The notes: generated from the letters alone by a model not told the origin. A DNA stretch of 47,179 nt from Hyphococcus sp. (GCA_021776415.1 JAJFFY010000069.1:1-47179); one strand, 5' to 3'. Numbered from the stretch's first letter, positions 17,904-26,155 are shown. Translations and numbers: made by a program.

Positions 17904-18719
17904 ATGAACAATGATAAAATGCGGGTAATCCTTGTCGATGACGAACCTCTGGCGCTGCGCGGTCTGAAACTGAGACTTAACGAATTTCCCGAAGTGGAAA
18001 TCATCGCCGAATGCGCCAATGGGCGCGAGGCGGTTAAGGCAATCAAGGCGCACACGCCCGATCTGGTTTTTCTCGACATACAAATGCCCGGCCTTGACGG
18101 CTTTGGCGTTGTGCGCGCGCTGATTGGCGGCCCGGCGCCGCTATTTGTGTTCGTGACCGCTTACGATAAATTCGCGATTGACGCGTTTGAAGCCAACGCG
18201 CTCGACTATATCGTCAAGCCCGTTGACGAAGAGCGCCTTAAAGACGCGTTGCAGCGCGCGCGCGAGGCGAAAAAATCTGCTGCCGCCGTCGGCCGCGAAA
18301 ACCAGCTCGTCGAATTGCTCGCCTCGCTATCTGAAGATGAACGCGACCGCATCAAGGAATTGATCAACGACCCCGCATGGACCGAAAAGCAGCGCTTTTC
18401 CGAACGTCTGTCGTTCAAGGACGGCTCAAAAGTGGTTGTTCTGGGGGCTGATGAAATTGAGTGGATTGATGCAGCGGGCGATTATATGTGCATCCATGCC
18501 GGCGGGAAAACCCATATTATTCGCGAGACCATGAAAGCGTTGCAGCAACGTCTCGATCCGTCACGCTTCCAGCGCGTGCATCGCTCCGCCATCGTCAATG
18601 TCGGACGGGTCAAAGAGCTGCACCCGCATTCCAACGGCGAATATTTCCTGATCCTCGACAATGGCCAGGAGCTGAAACTGTCGCGCTCCTATAAGGAAGT
18701 GGTGGCGCGGTTTATTTAG
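17904..18719 (+). CDS. LytTR-family response regulator
   Basis: The 271-residue protein has an N-terminal receiver domain (about 5-120) with the acidic pair in VDDEPLALRG, the phosphoacceptor Asp58 in LVFLDIQMPG, and FVTAYDKFAIDAF, then a C-terminal LytTR DNA-binding domain (about 165-271; DEIEWIDAAGDYMCIH, FQRVHRSAIVN, LKLSRSYKEV). I chose the ATG at 17904 over one 42 bp upstream because it follows the kinase stop by 2 bp, has AAGGGGCT as a ribosome binding site, and starts right at the receiver domain. The target genes are not shown by the sequence. Confidence 0.94.
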   Translation: MNNDKMRVILVDDEPLALRGLKLRLNEFPEVEIIAECANGREAVKAIKAHTPDLVFLDIQMPGLDGFGVVRALIGGPAPLFVFVTAYDKFAIDAFEANALDYIVKPVDEERLKDALQRAREAKKSAAAVGRENQLVELLASLSEDERDRIKELINDPAWTEKQRFSERLSFKDGSKVVVLGADEIEWIDAAGDYMCIHAGGKTHIIRETMKALQQRLDPSRFQRVHRSAIVNVGRVKELHPHSNGEYFLILDNGQELKLSRSYKEVVARFI

Positions 18720-18761
18720 AGCGCTAGGCGGCCGGCGAAATTCGCTCGTTGGGAGCGTAAC

Positions 18762-19235
18762 TTACGACGCCAGTCTTGCGGTATCCTCACCAAGATAGCA
18801 GTGGATCATTTCTTTCCAGCTATCCATCATCGCGCCATATCGTTCCGCCGCGTGCTGATCGACAATCTTCGCGCCGGCGGCGCTGAGTGCCGTGTGCTCA
18901 TAGGCGATGGTTGCGGCGCAACCCGGCGCCACATCATCGACAGTAATGTCGAGGCGCGTGATTAGCTCGCCGGGGATGATCTTGTAAATCGTCAGCAGGC
19001 GTGCGCCCGGATCATGCGCTGTCGTAATCCATGTCGCCTCTTTGCCGTCCGTGAATGTGGTGAAGATGCAATCCTGCTCAACGACGCCCGACACGGAATG
19101 AATAGAGGTTGTCTTCCAGCAGGGAATCCACTCATGCTCGCGGACCGGGCACATCAGTGCAAAGACATCGTCAGGCGCACGGTTAAGCTGGATCGTCGCG
19201 GTCTGTTTCTTCCGGCAGGGTTTTTCAATTCTCAT
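18762..19235 (-). CDS. SRPBCC-family (START-like) protein
   Basis: The 157-residue protein has the helix-grip pattern of SRPBCC/polyketide-cyclase-like proteins: a first strand TATIQLNRAPDDVFALMCP, then WIPCWKTTSI, CIFTTFTDGKEATWIT, and a long C-terminal helix (about 125-150). These domains bind hydrophobic small molecules, and no catalytic residues can be named. It lies 24 bp downstream of a small ribbon-helix-helix protein on the same strand, so it is probably the second gene of a two-gene operon controlled at the palindrome 19529-19548. The ligand is unknown. Confidence 0.75.
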   Translation of the reverse strand: MRIEKPCRKKQTATIQLNRAPDDVFALMCPVREHEWIPCWKTTSIHSVSGVVEQDCIFTTFTDGKEATWITTAHDPGARLLTIYKIIPGELITRLDITVDDVAPGCAATIAYEHTALSAAGAKIVDQHAAERYGAMMDSWKEMIHCYLGEDTARLAS

Positions 19236-19259
19236 CTTCGCATTCCTTTATTGCGCCCA

Positions 19260-19523
19260 TCAGTCCGGCTCGGATTCAAGCAGCTCGTGACTGTCCGCCG
19301 CGGTCAGATCGAGACCGAATAGCTTTTTCATGTCTGCGATCATCGCTAGCGATTGTTCGTCAAAAGCGGTCTTGCCTTCAAAGGCGTGCAAGACAATGCC
19401 CTCCAATAAATCGCCGAGGTTGATGTCTTTGTGCTCGGCGACGACTTTCAGGACCTTCAAAAGGCGCTTTTCGATGCGCACGCCTGTCTGGACGCGGGTG
19501 ATGACTTTAGGTTTTGTATTCAT
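19260..19523 (-). CDS. Small ribbon-helix-helix-like DNA-binding protein
   Basis: The 87-residue protein has an N-terminal strand (VITRVQTGVRIEK), then two helices (LLKVLKVVAEHKDI and NLGDLLEGIVLHAFEG) in the spacing of a ribbon-helix-helix (CopG/Arc-like) fold. The basic strand is suited to the DNA major groove. The C-terminal 35 residues (about 52-87) are acidic and of unknown role. It sits upstream of the SRPBCC gene. The operator-like palindrome 19529-19548 is 6 bp in front of its start codon, so self-repression is likely. No Shine-Dalgarno sequence is visible, so the mRNA may be leaderless. Confidence 0.6.
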   Translation of the reverse strand: MNTKPKVITRVQTGVRIEKRLLKVLKVVAEHKDINLGDLLEGIVLHAFEGKTAFDEQSLAMIADMKKLFGLDLTAADSHELLESEPD

Positions 19524-19528
19524 GTGAT

Positions 19529-19548
19529 ATTGGTACTATGGTACCAAT
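19529..19548. promoter_or_regulatory. Perfect operator-like palindrome upstream of the RHH gene
   Basis: ATTGGTAC-TATG-GTACCAAT has perfect 8-bp arms and a 4-bp spacer, and it lies just upstream of the ATG at 19521-19523. It also holds the direct repeat TGGTAC at 19531 and 19539 (period 8). RHH proteins often bind such paired sites near their own promoter. That this protein binds it is inference. Confidence 0.6.
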
Positions 19549-19626
19549 TCTCAGTCAACACCGATAGCTGAAGCGGCGACCCTGCCCAGCAAACGGGACG
19601 GCTCGTGCAATTGCGACAGCTGGCCC

Positions 19627-20274
19627 CTACTCCAGTGCGGTCACCACATTCGCACTCTCGTCGAACAGTTCCTGCCCGGTCTTCCAGACATCGCCGCCTT
19701 GCCAATCGCGCTCCAGCTTTGCGCGCCATGCCTGGTCCATTTCGGAATCGACGAAATAACGATTGAAAAAGCGCTTAGCGGTCATCCGAGTTTCAAATTC
19801 CGGCTCGCGCACTTTCTCGTCGGTGAAGAAGTCACGCGTTGTCGGCTGGTGAAACATCCAGCGCGATGATGGTGCGGCGACGCGCCGGGCGCCGCGCAGA
19901 TAAATCGGCACGCACATGGAAAGGCAGATGCCGTCCGCGCCGACGCGGGTTTCAACATCGTGCGTTCGATTGATCTTTTCAATCACATCGATCACCCGCC
20001 CGCCTTCGCTCAAACTCCCGCCGGGAGAATTCAGCTCAATCACAATACGGCGGGTCTTGCCCTTCCATTGGTCAAAGGCTTCCTCAAACCGGCGCGCCAT
20101 GGGCAATTCAATCTCGCTATTCCACGCAAAGATCACTGCATCGCGGTCATTCGGATCCGGTCTGACGGCGAGCCGCCCCTGGTCTTGATAGATCTGCTGA
20201 TCATTCTGCCAGAACAGAACGACAATCGCGGCGAACATCACCGCTGTAGCGAAAAGAGTAATTTTATTTTTCAT
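19627..20274 (-). CDS. Membrane-anchored ClpP/crotonase-fold serine protease-like protein
   Basis: The 215-residue protein has an N-terminal hydrophobic anchor (about 4-22) and a soluble domain with the ClpP-like signature LNSPGGSLSEGGRVIDVIE (81-99). Ser119 in GICLSMCVPIYL and His142 in WMFHQP are 23 residues apart, similar to the 25-residue spacing of catalytic Ser and His in ClpP. This resembles the COG3904 group of predicted periplasmic ClpP-like proteins. Two cysteines flank the serine (C117, C121) and could form a disulfide in the periplasm. The target is unknown. It is divergent from the nitroreductase gene 78 bp away. Confidence 0.65.
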   Translation of the reverse strand: MKNKITLFATAVMFAAIVVLFWQNDQQIYQDQGRLAVRPDPNDRDAVIFAWNSEIELPMARRFEEAFDQWKGKTRRIVIELNSPGGSLSEGGRVIDVIEKINRTHDVETRVGADGICLSMCVPIYLRGARRVAAPSSRWMFHQPTTRDFFTDEKVREPEFETRMTAKRFFNRYFVDSEMDQAWRAKLERDWQGGDVWKTGQELFDESANVVTALE

Positions 20275-20352
20275 ATGGATTTGACTGGTGCTGCGGTCGC
20301 GGTGTGATGATCGCCCTCGACAGCCAATATAGTCAATGCGAGAACATAAATA

Positions 20353-21024
20353 ATGAACATTACCGACGCCATCAAATCGCGGATATCAACCCGGGCCTTT
20401 CTCGACCGGCCAGTGAGCGAGACGGCGGTGCGCGAGATCCTAGAGATTGCGCGCTGGGCGCCGTCGGGCGGCAATCTTCAGCCCTGGAAGGTTCATGTGG
20501 TGATGGGCGCCGGGCGCGAGCGGCTGATCGAAACGGTGATGAAGGCGATTGGCGATAATCCGTTTGCCGATGAGGCCGAGCTTGCGATTTATCCGCCAAA
20601 GCTTGGCGAGCCGTGGCGCTCGCGGCGCTTTGCGGTTGGCGAGGAAATGTATGCGCGGCTCAACATTCCCCGCGATGACAAACCGGCGCGGCTGCAATGG
20701 CTGCTGAACAACTACAAGTTTTTCGGCGCGCCGGTCGGGCTGTTTTTTTCGCTGCCGCGCCAGTTCGACAAAGGCCAGTGGGCGCATCTGGGCATGTTTA
20801 TGCAGTCGCTTGCGCTTGCCGCCACTGATAAGGGGCTTGCGAGTTGCATGCAGGAAGCCTGGGCGGCGCGGGCTAAAACCGTGTCGGCGTTTTTGGGCCT
20901 TGCCGATGACGAGCAACTTTATTGCGGCATGGCGCTCGGATATGCTGACCCCGAAGCGCCGGTCAATAAGCTGCGCTCGGAGCGTGCAGAAGTTGATGAG
21001 TTTGCGACTTTTAAAACTGAATAA
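20353..21024 (+). CDS. Nitroreductase-family FMN-dependent oxidoreductase
   Basis: The 223-residue protein has the family's opening SRISTRAFLDRPV and FMN-contact region ARWAPSGGNLQPWKVHVV, plus a later region GLASCMQEAWA and the C-terminal LGYADPEAPVN. Nitroreductases transfer electrons from NAD(P)H to nitroaromatics, quinones or flavins, and the natural substrate is not shown here. It is followed 17 bp later by the SRPBCC gene on the same strand, so the nitroreductase, SRPBCC and xthA genes may be cotranscribed. Confidence 0.92.
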   Translation: MNITDAIKSRISTRAFLDRPVSETAVREILEIARWAPSGGNLQPWKVHVVMGAGRERLIETVMKAIGDNPFADEAELAIYPPKLGEPWRSRRFAVGEEMYARLNIPRDDKPARLQWLLNNYKFFGAPVGLFFSLPRQFDKGQWAHLGMFMQSLALAATDKGLASCMQEAWAARAKTVSAFLGLADDEQLYCGMALGYADPEAPVNKLRSERAEVDEFATFKTE

Positions 21025-21041
21025 AACCTCGCGAGGACAAA

Positions 21042-21527
21042 ATGCCCATCCAAACCTCATCCGCCATCACCATCAACGCCCCGCTCAGCGACGCCTTCCA
21101 AACCGCGGTGGCGATGGACCCTTGCGCGCTAATCCAGGATCACGGCCCCCTGCCCGGCATTATCAATTGCCAGGTGCATACCGAGCCATGGTCGGCGATC
21201 GGCCAGCAGCGCAAGCACACGCTGTCGGACAATTCATCCGTCAACGAAGAATTGACCGCTTTTTCGCAAAACGAGCATTATGCCTATCGCGTGACGGATT
21301 TCACCGGACCGTTCGCCGCCTTGATCGATCAGGCAAACGGTGAATGGCGCTTTACCGCCGTCAGCCCAACGACCACGCGCGTCGTGTGGGTCTATTCATT
21401 CACGTCCAAGCGCAAGATCGCCGCGCCCGCCGTTTGGTTTATTGTCAAACTTCTCTGGCCCGGCTATCTGGGGAGCGCCCTCGCCCGCGTCAAACAGAAA
21501 GCCGAAAATGAAAATCGCAACCTTTAA
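21042..21527 (+). CDS. SRPBCC-family protein
   Basis: The 161-residue protein begins with the SRPBCC strand-helix (SSAITINAPLSDAFQTAVAMD) and continues with beta strands (WSAIGQQRKHTL, YAYRVTDFTGPF) and a C-terminal amphipathic helix with a hydrophobic face (FIVKLLWPGYLGSALARVKQ). It probably binds a lipid-like ligand. It has a good ribosome binding site (GAGGA) 17 bp after the nitroreductase stop, and its last 20 bp overlap the start of xthA in another frame. It is unrelated in detail to the SRPBCC protein at 18762-19235. Confidence 0.75.
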   Translation: MPIQTSSAITINAPLSDAFQTAVAMDPCALIQDHGPLPGIINCQVHTEPWSAIGQQRKHTLSDNSSVNEELTAFSQNEHYAYRVTDFTGPFAALIDQANGEWRFTAVSPTTTRVVWVYSFTSKRKIAAPAVWFIVKLLWPGYLGSALARVKQKAENENRNL

Positions 21528-22290
21528 CGTCAATTCGATCAACGCCCGCCTGCCGCGTATTCTTGAATGGTTTGACGCCGCCAAACCCGACGTCGCGGTG
21601 TTGCAGGAGATCAAATGCGTCGATGAAAAATTTCCGGCGGGTGAATTTGAAGACCTCGGCTATAATGTCGAGGTCCACGGGCAGAAGACCTATAACGGCG
21701 TGGCGTTGCTGTCGAAATATCCGCTCGACGATGTCATGAAGGGACTTCCCGGCGACAAGGACGACGAACAGGCCCGCTATATCGAGGCTTTGGTGATGCC
21801 AGATGACGCGGACCCGGTGCGCATCGGCGGGCTATACCTGCCCAACGGCAACCCGGCGCCTGGTCCTAAATATGACTATAAACTCTCATGGATGAAGCGA
21901 CTGAAGCAACACGCGCAAGACCTTCTTAAAAATGAAGAAGCGTTCGTTCTGGCCGGCGATTATAATGTTATTCCGCAGGCGGAAGACGCCTATGATCCCG
22001 CCGCCTGGGCGGATGACGCCCTGTTCCGGCCTGAGACCCGCGCGGCGTTCCGCGAAATCGTCAATCTCGGCCTTACCGACGCCTTGCGCCAGGCCGACCC
22101 CAATGGCGTGCGCTACACATTTTGGGATTATCAGCGCGGCTCATGGCAGAAAGATCACGGCATCCGTATCGATCATCTGCTGCTATCGCCGCAAGCCGCC
22201 GACCGTTTCAAAGACGTGGGCATAGACCGTTCCGAACGCGGCAAGGAAAAACCGTCAGACCATGTCCCAGTGTGGCTGGAACTGGCCTGA
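21508..22290 (+). CDS. xthA: Exodeoxyribonuclease III
   Basis: The 260-residue enzyme is a Mg-dependent AP endonuclease and 3'-exonuclease of base-excision repair. It shows the EEP-fold motifs MKIATFNVNSINARLP, LQEIK with Glu34, GLYLPNGN, LAGDYNVIP, and the C-terminal SDHVPVWLEL with the catalytic Asp-His. I chose the ATG at 21508, which starts exactly at the family N-terminus. An earlier in-frame ATG at 21340 would add 56 residues that read as the SRPBCC gene in another frame. The gene overlaps that SRPBCC gene by 20 bp, which suggests coupled translation. Confidence 0.95.
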   Translation: MKIATFNVNSINARLPRILEWFDAAKPDVAVLQEIKCVDEKFPAGEFEDLGYNVEVHGQKTYNGVALLSKYPLDDVMKGLPGDKDDEQARYIEALVMPDDADPVRIGGLYLPNGNPAPGPKYDYKLSWMKRLKQHAQDLLKNEEAFVLAGDYNVIPQAEDAYDPAAWADDALFRPETRAAFREIVNLGLTDALRQADPNGVRYTFWDYQRGSWQKDHGIRIDHLLLSPQAADRFKDVGIDRSERGKEKPSDHVPVWLELA

Positions 22291-22291
22291 C

Positions 22292-22358
22292 GCACTCTAA
22301 CGGGGTCTCCCCCAGCCTCGCCCATTGTTGAAATTTGGGACGGAAGCTGGAGGAGTGC
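22292..22358. terminator. Imperfect inverted repeat between convergent xthA and hydrolase genes
   Basis: GCACTC (22292-22297) pairs with GAGTGC (22353-22358), and CTCCcCCAGC (22307-22316) pairs with GCTGGaGGAG (22346-22355) with one mismatch. It lies in the 88-bp gap between two convergent genes, a position that suits a bidirectional terminator. There is no T-tract, so this is uncertain. Confidence 0.35.
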
Positions 22359-22378
22359 TAAAGCGACAGGCGCAAGCA

Positions 22379-23401
22379 TTATTTCACTTCACGATCGAGA
22401 AAGTCGACGATCTCGTCGGCGATCAACTCGCCGTGGCTTTCCAGAGCAAAATGGCCGCCATCGAGGATGTGGAATTCAACATTTTTGAGGTCGCGGCGGT
22501 AAGGATAAGCGCCAGCGTCAGGGAAAATGTAGTCGTTCTTGCCCCAGACAATCAGCGTCGGCGTCTGGTGTTTGCGGAACAGCGCCTGCCATGTGGCGTA
22601 TCTGTCGACATTGGTGCGGTAGTCATAAAACAGGTCCAGCTGGATCTCTTTGTTTCCCGGACGGTCGAGAAGATACTGGTCCGTATGCCACACATCGGGG
22701 CTGATCAGTTCCGGGTTAGGCTGGCCATGAGTATACTGCCATTGTGTCGTTTCTAGGATCAGGAATGGCCGCAGCGCGTCGCGCTCGTCTTTCGCGCCGG
22801 TTTTCCAATAGGCTTTAATCGGGTCCCAGAATTCTTTCAGGCCCTCTTCATAGGCGTTGCCGTTCTGTATAATGAACGCTGAAACACGGCCGGGATTTTT
22901 TTCAAAAAGCCGAAAGCCAACCGGCGCGCCGTAATCCATCAGATAGACCGAGAATTGATCAACGCCTTTCTTGTCGATAAATTTCTCAACGATCTGCGCG
23001 TAGTTGGCGAATGTATAATCAAACTCGTCGCGCGCCGGTGCATCGCTCGCGCCATAGCCCGGATAGTCCGGCGCCAAGACATGATAGTTTTCTGCAAGCT
23101 CGGGGATCAGATTGCGGAACATCTGCGACGATGTCGGGAACCCGTGCAGCAACAAAACCGTAGGCTTGGCCGGATCACCCGCCTCGCGATAAAACACCGA
23201 AACACCGTCGATCTCGATCGTGCGGTGCGCGACGATGCCGCTCGGCGCCTCGGCGGTGATTTCAGTCGCGAGCGCAGTGTTGGATGCAGCAGCGTTGGCG
23301 GGGCTAATCGCAAAACTGGCGAGGCCTCCAGCGATGATCAGCGCCGCAGCAGTGATGCGCAGGTTCGATTTGAAGGTCTTCAGGTTGAATTCATTGGTCA
23401 T
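22379..23401 (-). CDS. Exported alpha/beta-hydrolase, epoxide-hydrolase-like
   Basis: The 340-residue protein has a signal peptide (about 1-37, ending in PANAAAS) and an alpha/beta-hydrolase domain. HGFPTSSQMFRNLIPEL is the epoxide-hydrolase-type HGFP oxyanion region. The nucleophile position is Asp156 in LMDYGAPVG, which makes it an epoxide or haloalkane-type enzyme rather than a Ser esterase. Later acid WGKNDYIFPDAG and base His in LDGGHFALE are present. The gene stands alone. A perfect TetR operator lies 45 bp upstream at 23446-23463, so it is likely induced by the TetR regulator's ligand. The substrate is unknown. Confidence 0.85.
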   Translation of the reverse strand: MTNEFNLKTFKSNLRITAAALIIAGGLASFAISPANAAASNTALATEITAEAPSGIVAHRTIEIDGVSVFYREAGDPAKPTVLLLHGFPTSSQMFRNLIPELAENYHVLAPDYPGYGASDAPARDEFDYTFANYAQIVEKFIDKKGVDQFSVYLMDYGAPVGFRLFEKNPGRVSAFIIQNGNAYEEGLKEFWDPIKAYWKTGAKDERDALRPFLILETTQWQYTHGQPNPELISPDVWHTDQYLLDRPGNKEIQLDLFYDYRTNVDRYATWQALFRKHQTPTLIVWGKNDYIFPDAGAYPYRRDLKNVEFHILDGGHFALESHGELIADEIVDFLDREVK

Positions 23402-23702
23402 TTTGTTTCTCCATTGTCTCGAGTTGAGGGTTTTATTGAATTTTTGTACCGAACGATCGGTACATATGAAACCATACCAAAAATAGCAAGCGGGAGTGTA
23501 TCACAAAAACGTTAGGTCGGGGCCTATGGGGTGCGCGCTTAAGGTTTCCGTGAAGCGCCAAGCCTCCCCAGCAGTGCCGATCAGGCGATCTATTGGCCCA
23601 ATGGGGTCGCCCAAACCAAAAATATAGCGAATGACTACTTTGATGAAAAATTGACTTCGGTCAGAGATCTAGACCTTCGCTAGGACACGAATAGCGCTGC
23701 TC
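23402..23702. other. Intergenic gap between the serine hydrolase and the alpha/beta-hydrolase
   Basis: The 301-bp gap contains the TetR operator at 23446-23463 and the hydrolase ribosome binding site (GGAG). The remaining part up to the serine hydrolase stop shows no gene or hairpin I can support. Confidence 0.6.
23446..23463. promoter_or_regulatory. TetR-type operator upstream of the alpha/beta-hydrolase gene
   Basis: GTACCGA-ACGA-TCGGTAC is a perfect inverted repeat with 7-bp arms. It matches the site 16 bp before the TetR gene at 27081-27098 in 16 of 18 bases, so the same repressor probably binds both. Confidence 0.75.
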
Positions 23703-25496
23703 CTAATTCTTGCCGATAGCGGGAAGAATATAGTTTGGTATGAATTCATCCTGCGCTCGGTAGAGAACCCTGTCTGAGTAATTTCCGCCAAAAAACGCAA
23801 TCACAACATCAAGATCGGGAACAACAACCACGATGTTGCCGCCATTACCGCCAGCAAAAAATGCAGGAAGCAGTTTTCCCTGATATTCATATTCTCGCAC
23901 CCACCATTGGTACCCGTAGTCACGGTCGCGAATTTTGATGAGCGGCGAGGTCGCCTTTTTGGCCCATTCACGACTGACAATGCGTCGCCCGTTCCAGCTC
24001 CCGCCGTCAAGCATGACTTGTCCGAGTTTCAAAAAGTCCCGTGGCAACCAATGAATGCCGCCGCCCATATAGGGCTCGCCGGTTGGCGAAAGATTGAGGT
24101 AATAGCGGTCCATCTGTAGCGGCGACGCAATCAGGTCCTGAAACAACGTTTCCAACGGTTTTCCAGTTGCATGATTAAGAACGCCGCCGGCGAGATTTGA
24201 GTTAGCGCTGCAATAGATGCCGACTTCACCCGGCTCATGCGCCATCGGCACATTGAGCGTATAACGGTACCAGTCCGGCTCATTTTCCTGTTCCTGCATT
24301 CTACCTTCACCGCCCGGCGCTTTTGAATCGGAATCATCGCAATAAAATCCGGAAGACATCGTCAGCAAATGCTCCAACGTCATCTGACGTTTGCGTGGAT
24401 CAAGGCCACTTAAAGAAGAGGTGTCTTCCAGCATGGTCTCGAACACTGGCGCGGCTGTGGAAATCGGCAAGCCCGCCTCAATAGACGCGCCAATTAGCGT
24501 TGAGGTTAAACTTTTGCTTGCTGAGCGCGTGTCATGCGCCTTATCGCGATGAAACCCGTGAAAATACTCTTCAAATACGAGCTTACCATTCCGTGCGATT
24601 AGGATGCCATGAACATAGGAGGCATGCACACCCTCGGTCGGCGCATCAATCTCATTTTCGATCAGTCGTTTAATCGGTTCGATATCGATACCCGCCTGAA
24701 GCAGCGTTCCAGTTCGCCATCCATCATTGCGCGAGAGCGGCGGTGCATAGATGTATGGCTCTGGATTTTTCGTCCTTGCATAAAAGGAACTGTAGTCGTC
24801 CTCTGTAATTCTCTCAAATACATAGGTCCCGCCACGATTGGGTATATCCATCATGATGCGGTCCCAATTTTCGTCATAACGCCCCCGGGCCATAACCCGC
24901 GACGGATCTCTACCGCGAAATTTTCCGATAAATGAAAGGGCCTCTCCCTCGCGCTCAATGTGATCGAGATCTAAAAACACACCGATGTTGCGCTCCGGGT
25001 TGCGTAAAAAAGCGCCAATGTTTCCATCCTCACGCTCTTGCAGTTTGAGAAACAGCGTAAATTCGTCCGTGTTAGGATGTACGACTCCGACCCATTGATG
25101 GTCGCCCGCTCGAGAAAGGGTGACTGGCGAAATAAACCTTTGTCCTGATATTTTTGATTTCGGCTGTGTCCAGTGGCCGGACAGCGTCTTTCGCCCTGGT
25201 TGAAATAAGCCTGTAAATGCGCCTCGGAACGTCCCGTCATCTATGTTGGATATCGCGAAGGCCACTTCGGAGCCATTGACCGATACTGGCGCGCGGCGCC
25301 CGCTAATGTCGGCGAAAAAAATACCATCTTTTTCGGTAATAGTCAGTACACCGCTAGTATCCGGATCAAAATTGCGTGCGGCTTTCCAAAGCCCAACCAA
25401 CGCTGTATCGCCTTGGGATGTTGCCGATGCGCTGACAATGCAGGTCAGGAAGATCATTGCTGACAATACGATCCACGATGATGCGCGCCTTATCAT
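23703..25496 (-). CDS. Exported serine hydrolase, beta-lactamase/class C esterase family
   Basis: The 597-residue protein has a signal peptide (about 1-26, ending SASATS). Residues about 27-230 form a beta-strand-rich region, and 245-597 carry the class C fold. The catalytic motif is Ser325-x-x-Lys328 in TRSASKSLTS, and a tyrosine motif IYCSANSNLAGG and a glycine-rich loop FAGGNGGN take the positions of the second and third motifs. It could be an esterase or a 6-aminohexanoate-oligomer-like hydrolase. A beta-lactamase role is not implied. Its start overlaps the GntR stop by 4 bp, so the two are cotranslated and share the GntR operator. Confidence 0.85.
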   Translation of the reverse strand: MIRRASSWIVLSAMIFLTCIVSASATSQGDTALVGLWKAARNFDPDTSGVLTITEKDGIFFADISGRRAPVSVNGSEVAFAISNIDDGTFRGAFTGLFQPGRKTLSGHWTQPKSKISGQRFISPVTLSRAGDHQWVGVVHPNTDEFTLFLKLQEREDGNIGAFLRNPERNIGVFLDLDHIEREGEALSFIGKFRGRDPSRVMARGRYDENWDRIMMDIPNRGGTYVFERITEDDYSSFYARTKNPEPYIYAPPLSRNDGWRTGTLLQAGIDIEPIKRLIENEIDAPTEGVHASYVHGILIARNGKLVFEEYFHGFHRDKAHDTRSASKSLTSTLIGASIEAGLPISTAAPVFETMLEDTSSLSGLDPRKRQMTLEHLLTMSSGFYCDDSDSKAPGGEGRMQEQENEPDWYRYTLNVPMAHEPGEVGIYCSANSNLAGGVLNHATGKPLETLFQDLIASPLQMDRYYLNLSPTGEPYMGGGIHWLPRDFLKLGQVMLDGGSWNGRRIVSREWAKKATSPLIKIRDRDYGYQWWVREYEYQGKLLPAFFAGGNGGNIVVVVPDLDVVIAFFGGNYSDRVLYRAQDEFIPNYILPAIGKN

Positions 25497-26155
25497 GTTT
25501 GCTCACTTCCTTCCGAAAGGTTTGTGTTTCTTAGCCATTCAAGAATTGGCGCGTTACCGCTGGTAAGGTTGCGCCGAAGCGCGGCGCAGGCCGACCTCAT
25601 GGATCCATCGCGAAGCGCATCAATGACGGCCGCATGCTCCGAAACTGCATTATTGATGTTGCGTTGATCGCGGAGATAGGCGAGTTCATAGCGCCTTGTT
25701 CGGTGAATCATCTTTCGAACCATGTCCATCATCACTTGGTTCGGACAGTCAGACAAAAGCTCCAAGTGCCACGCGTCATCAAGATCGACCGCAGCGTTTG
25801 TATTTGCGGCATTGTTTAATTTTTTATCGAGTGATTCAAGCTTTGCTATTCTCGCCTCTGAAGGCAGGCCAGCCAGCGCTAACGCGGCTGGGTCGATGAT
25901 CGGGCGAATAGCGTAAATATCGCAAAACTCTTGTTCCGTAAGCGGTGAAACAAAGAAACCGCGCCGGGGAACACAAGTTACGATATTTTCGGCGGCGAGC
26001 GCATGCAAAGCTTCCCTCAACGGCGTGCGGCTGACGCCTAATTTCTCAGCAAGGTGAACTTCATTGATACGGCTGTCCGCCGGCAAACCGCCGGCAAAAA
26101 TCAATTCGTCAATGGCGGATCGAATTTTGTCGCTTATGTTTTGACGCCCAATCAT
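25493..26155 (-). CDS. GntR-family transcriptional regulator (FadR/FCD subgroup)
   Basis: The 220-residue protein has an N-terminal winged helix-turn-helix (about 8-72; INEVHLAEKLGVSRTPLREAL then VTCVPRRGFFVS) and a C-terminal all-helical FCD ligand-binding domain (about 85-210) with HLELLSDCPNQ and HAAVIDALRDGS, where His residues may hold a metal. It precedes the serine hydrolase with a 4-bp overlap. A perfect palindrome ACTGTATACAGT lies 13 bp before its start, so it likely represses its own operon. The effector is unknown. Confidence 0.9.
   Translation of the reverse strand: MIGRQNISDKIRSAIDELIFAGGLPADSRINEVHLAEKLGVSRTPLREALHALAAENIVTCVPRRGFFVSPLTEQEFCDIYAIRPIIDPAALALAGLPSEARIAKLESLDKKLNNAANTNAAVDLDDAWHLELLSDCPNQVMMDMVRKMIHRTRRYELAYLRDQRNINNAVSEHAAVIDALRDGSMRSACAALRRNLTSGNAPILEWLRNTNLSEGSEQT

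Noticed and set aside
18720..18761. Possible terminator hairpin CGCTC / GAGCG between the response regulator and SRPBCC genes
   Set aside because: The stem is only 5 bp and there is no T run, so it is too weak to call.
23543..23683. Open frame of 46 codons in the plus strand of the gap before the serine hydrolase stop
   Set aside because: It has no start codon or ribosome binding site and no recognised similarity. Its length is within chance. A gene remnant is possible but cannot be supported.
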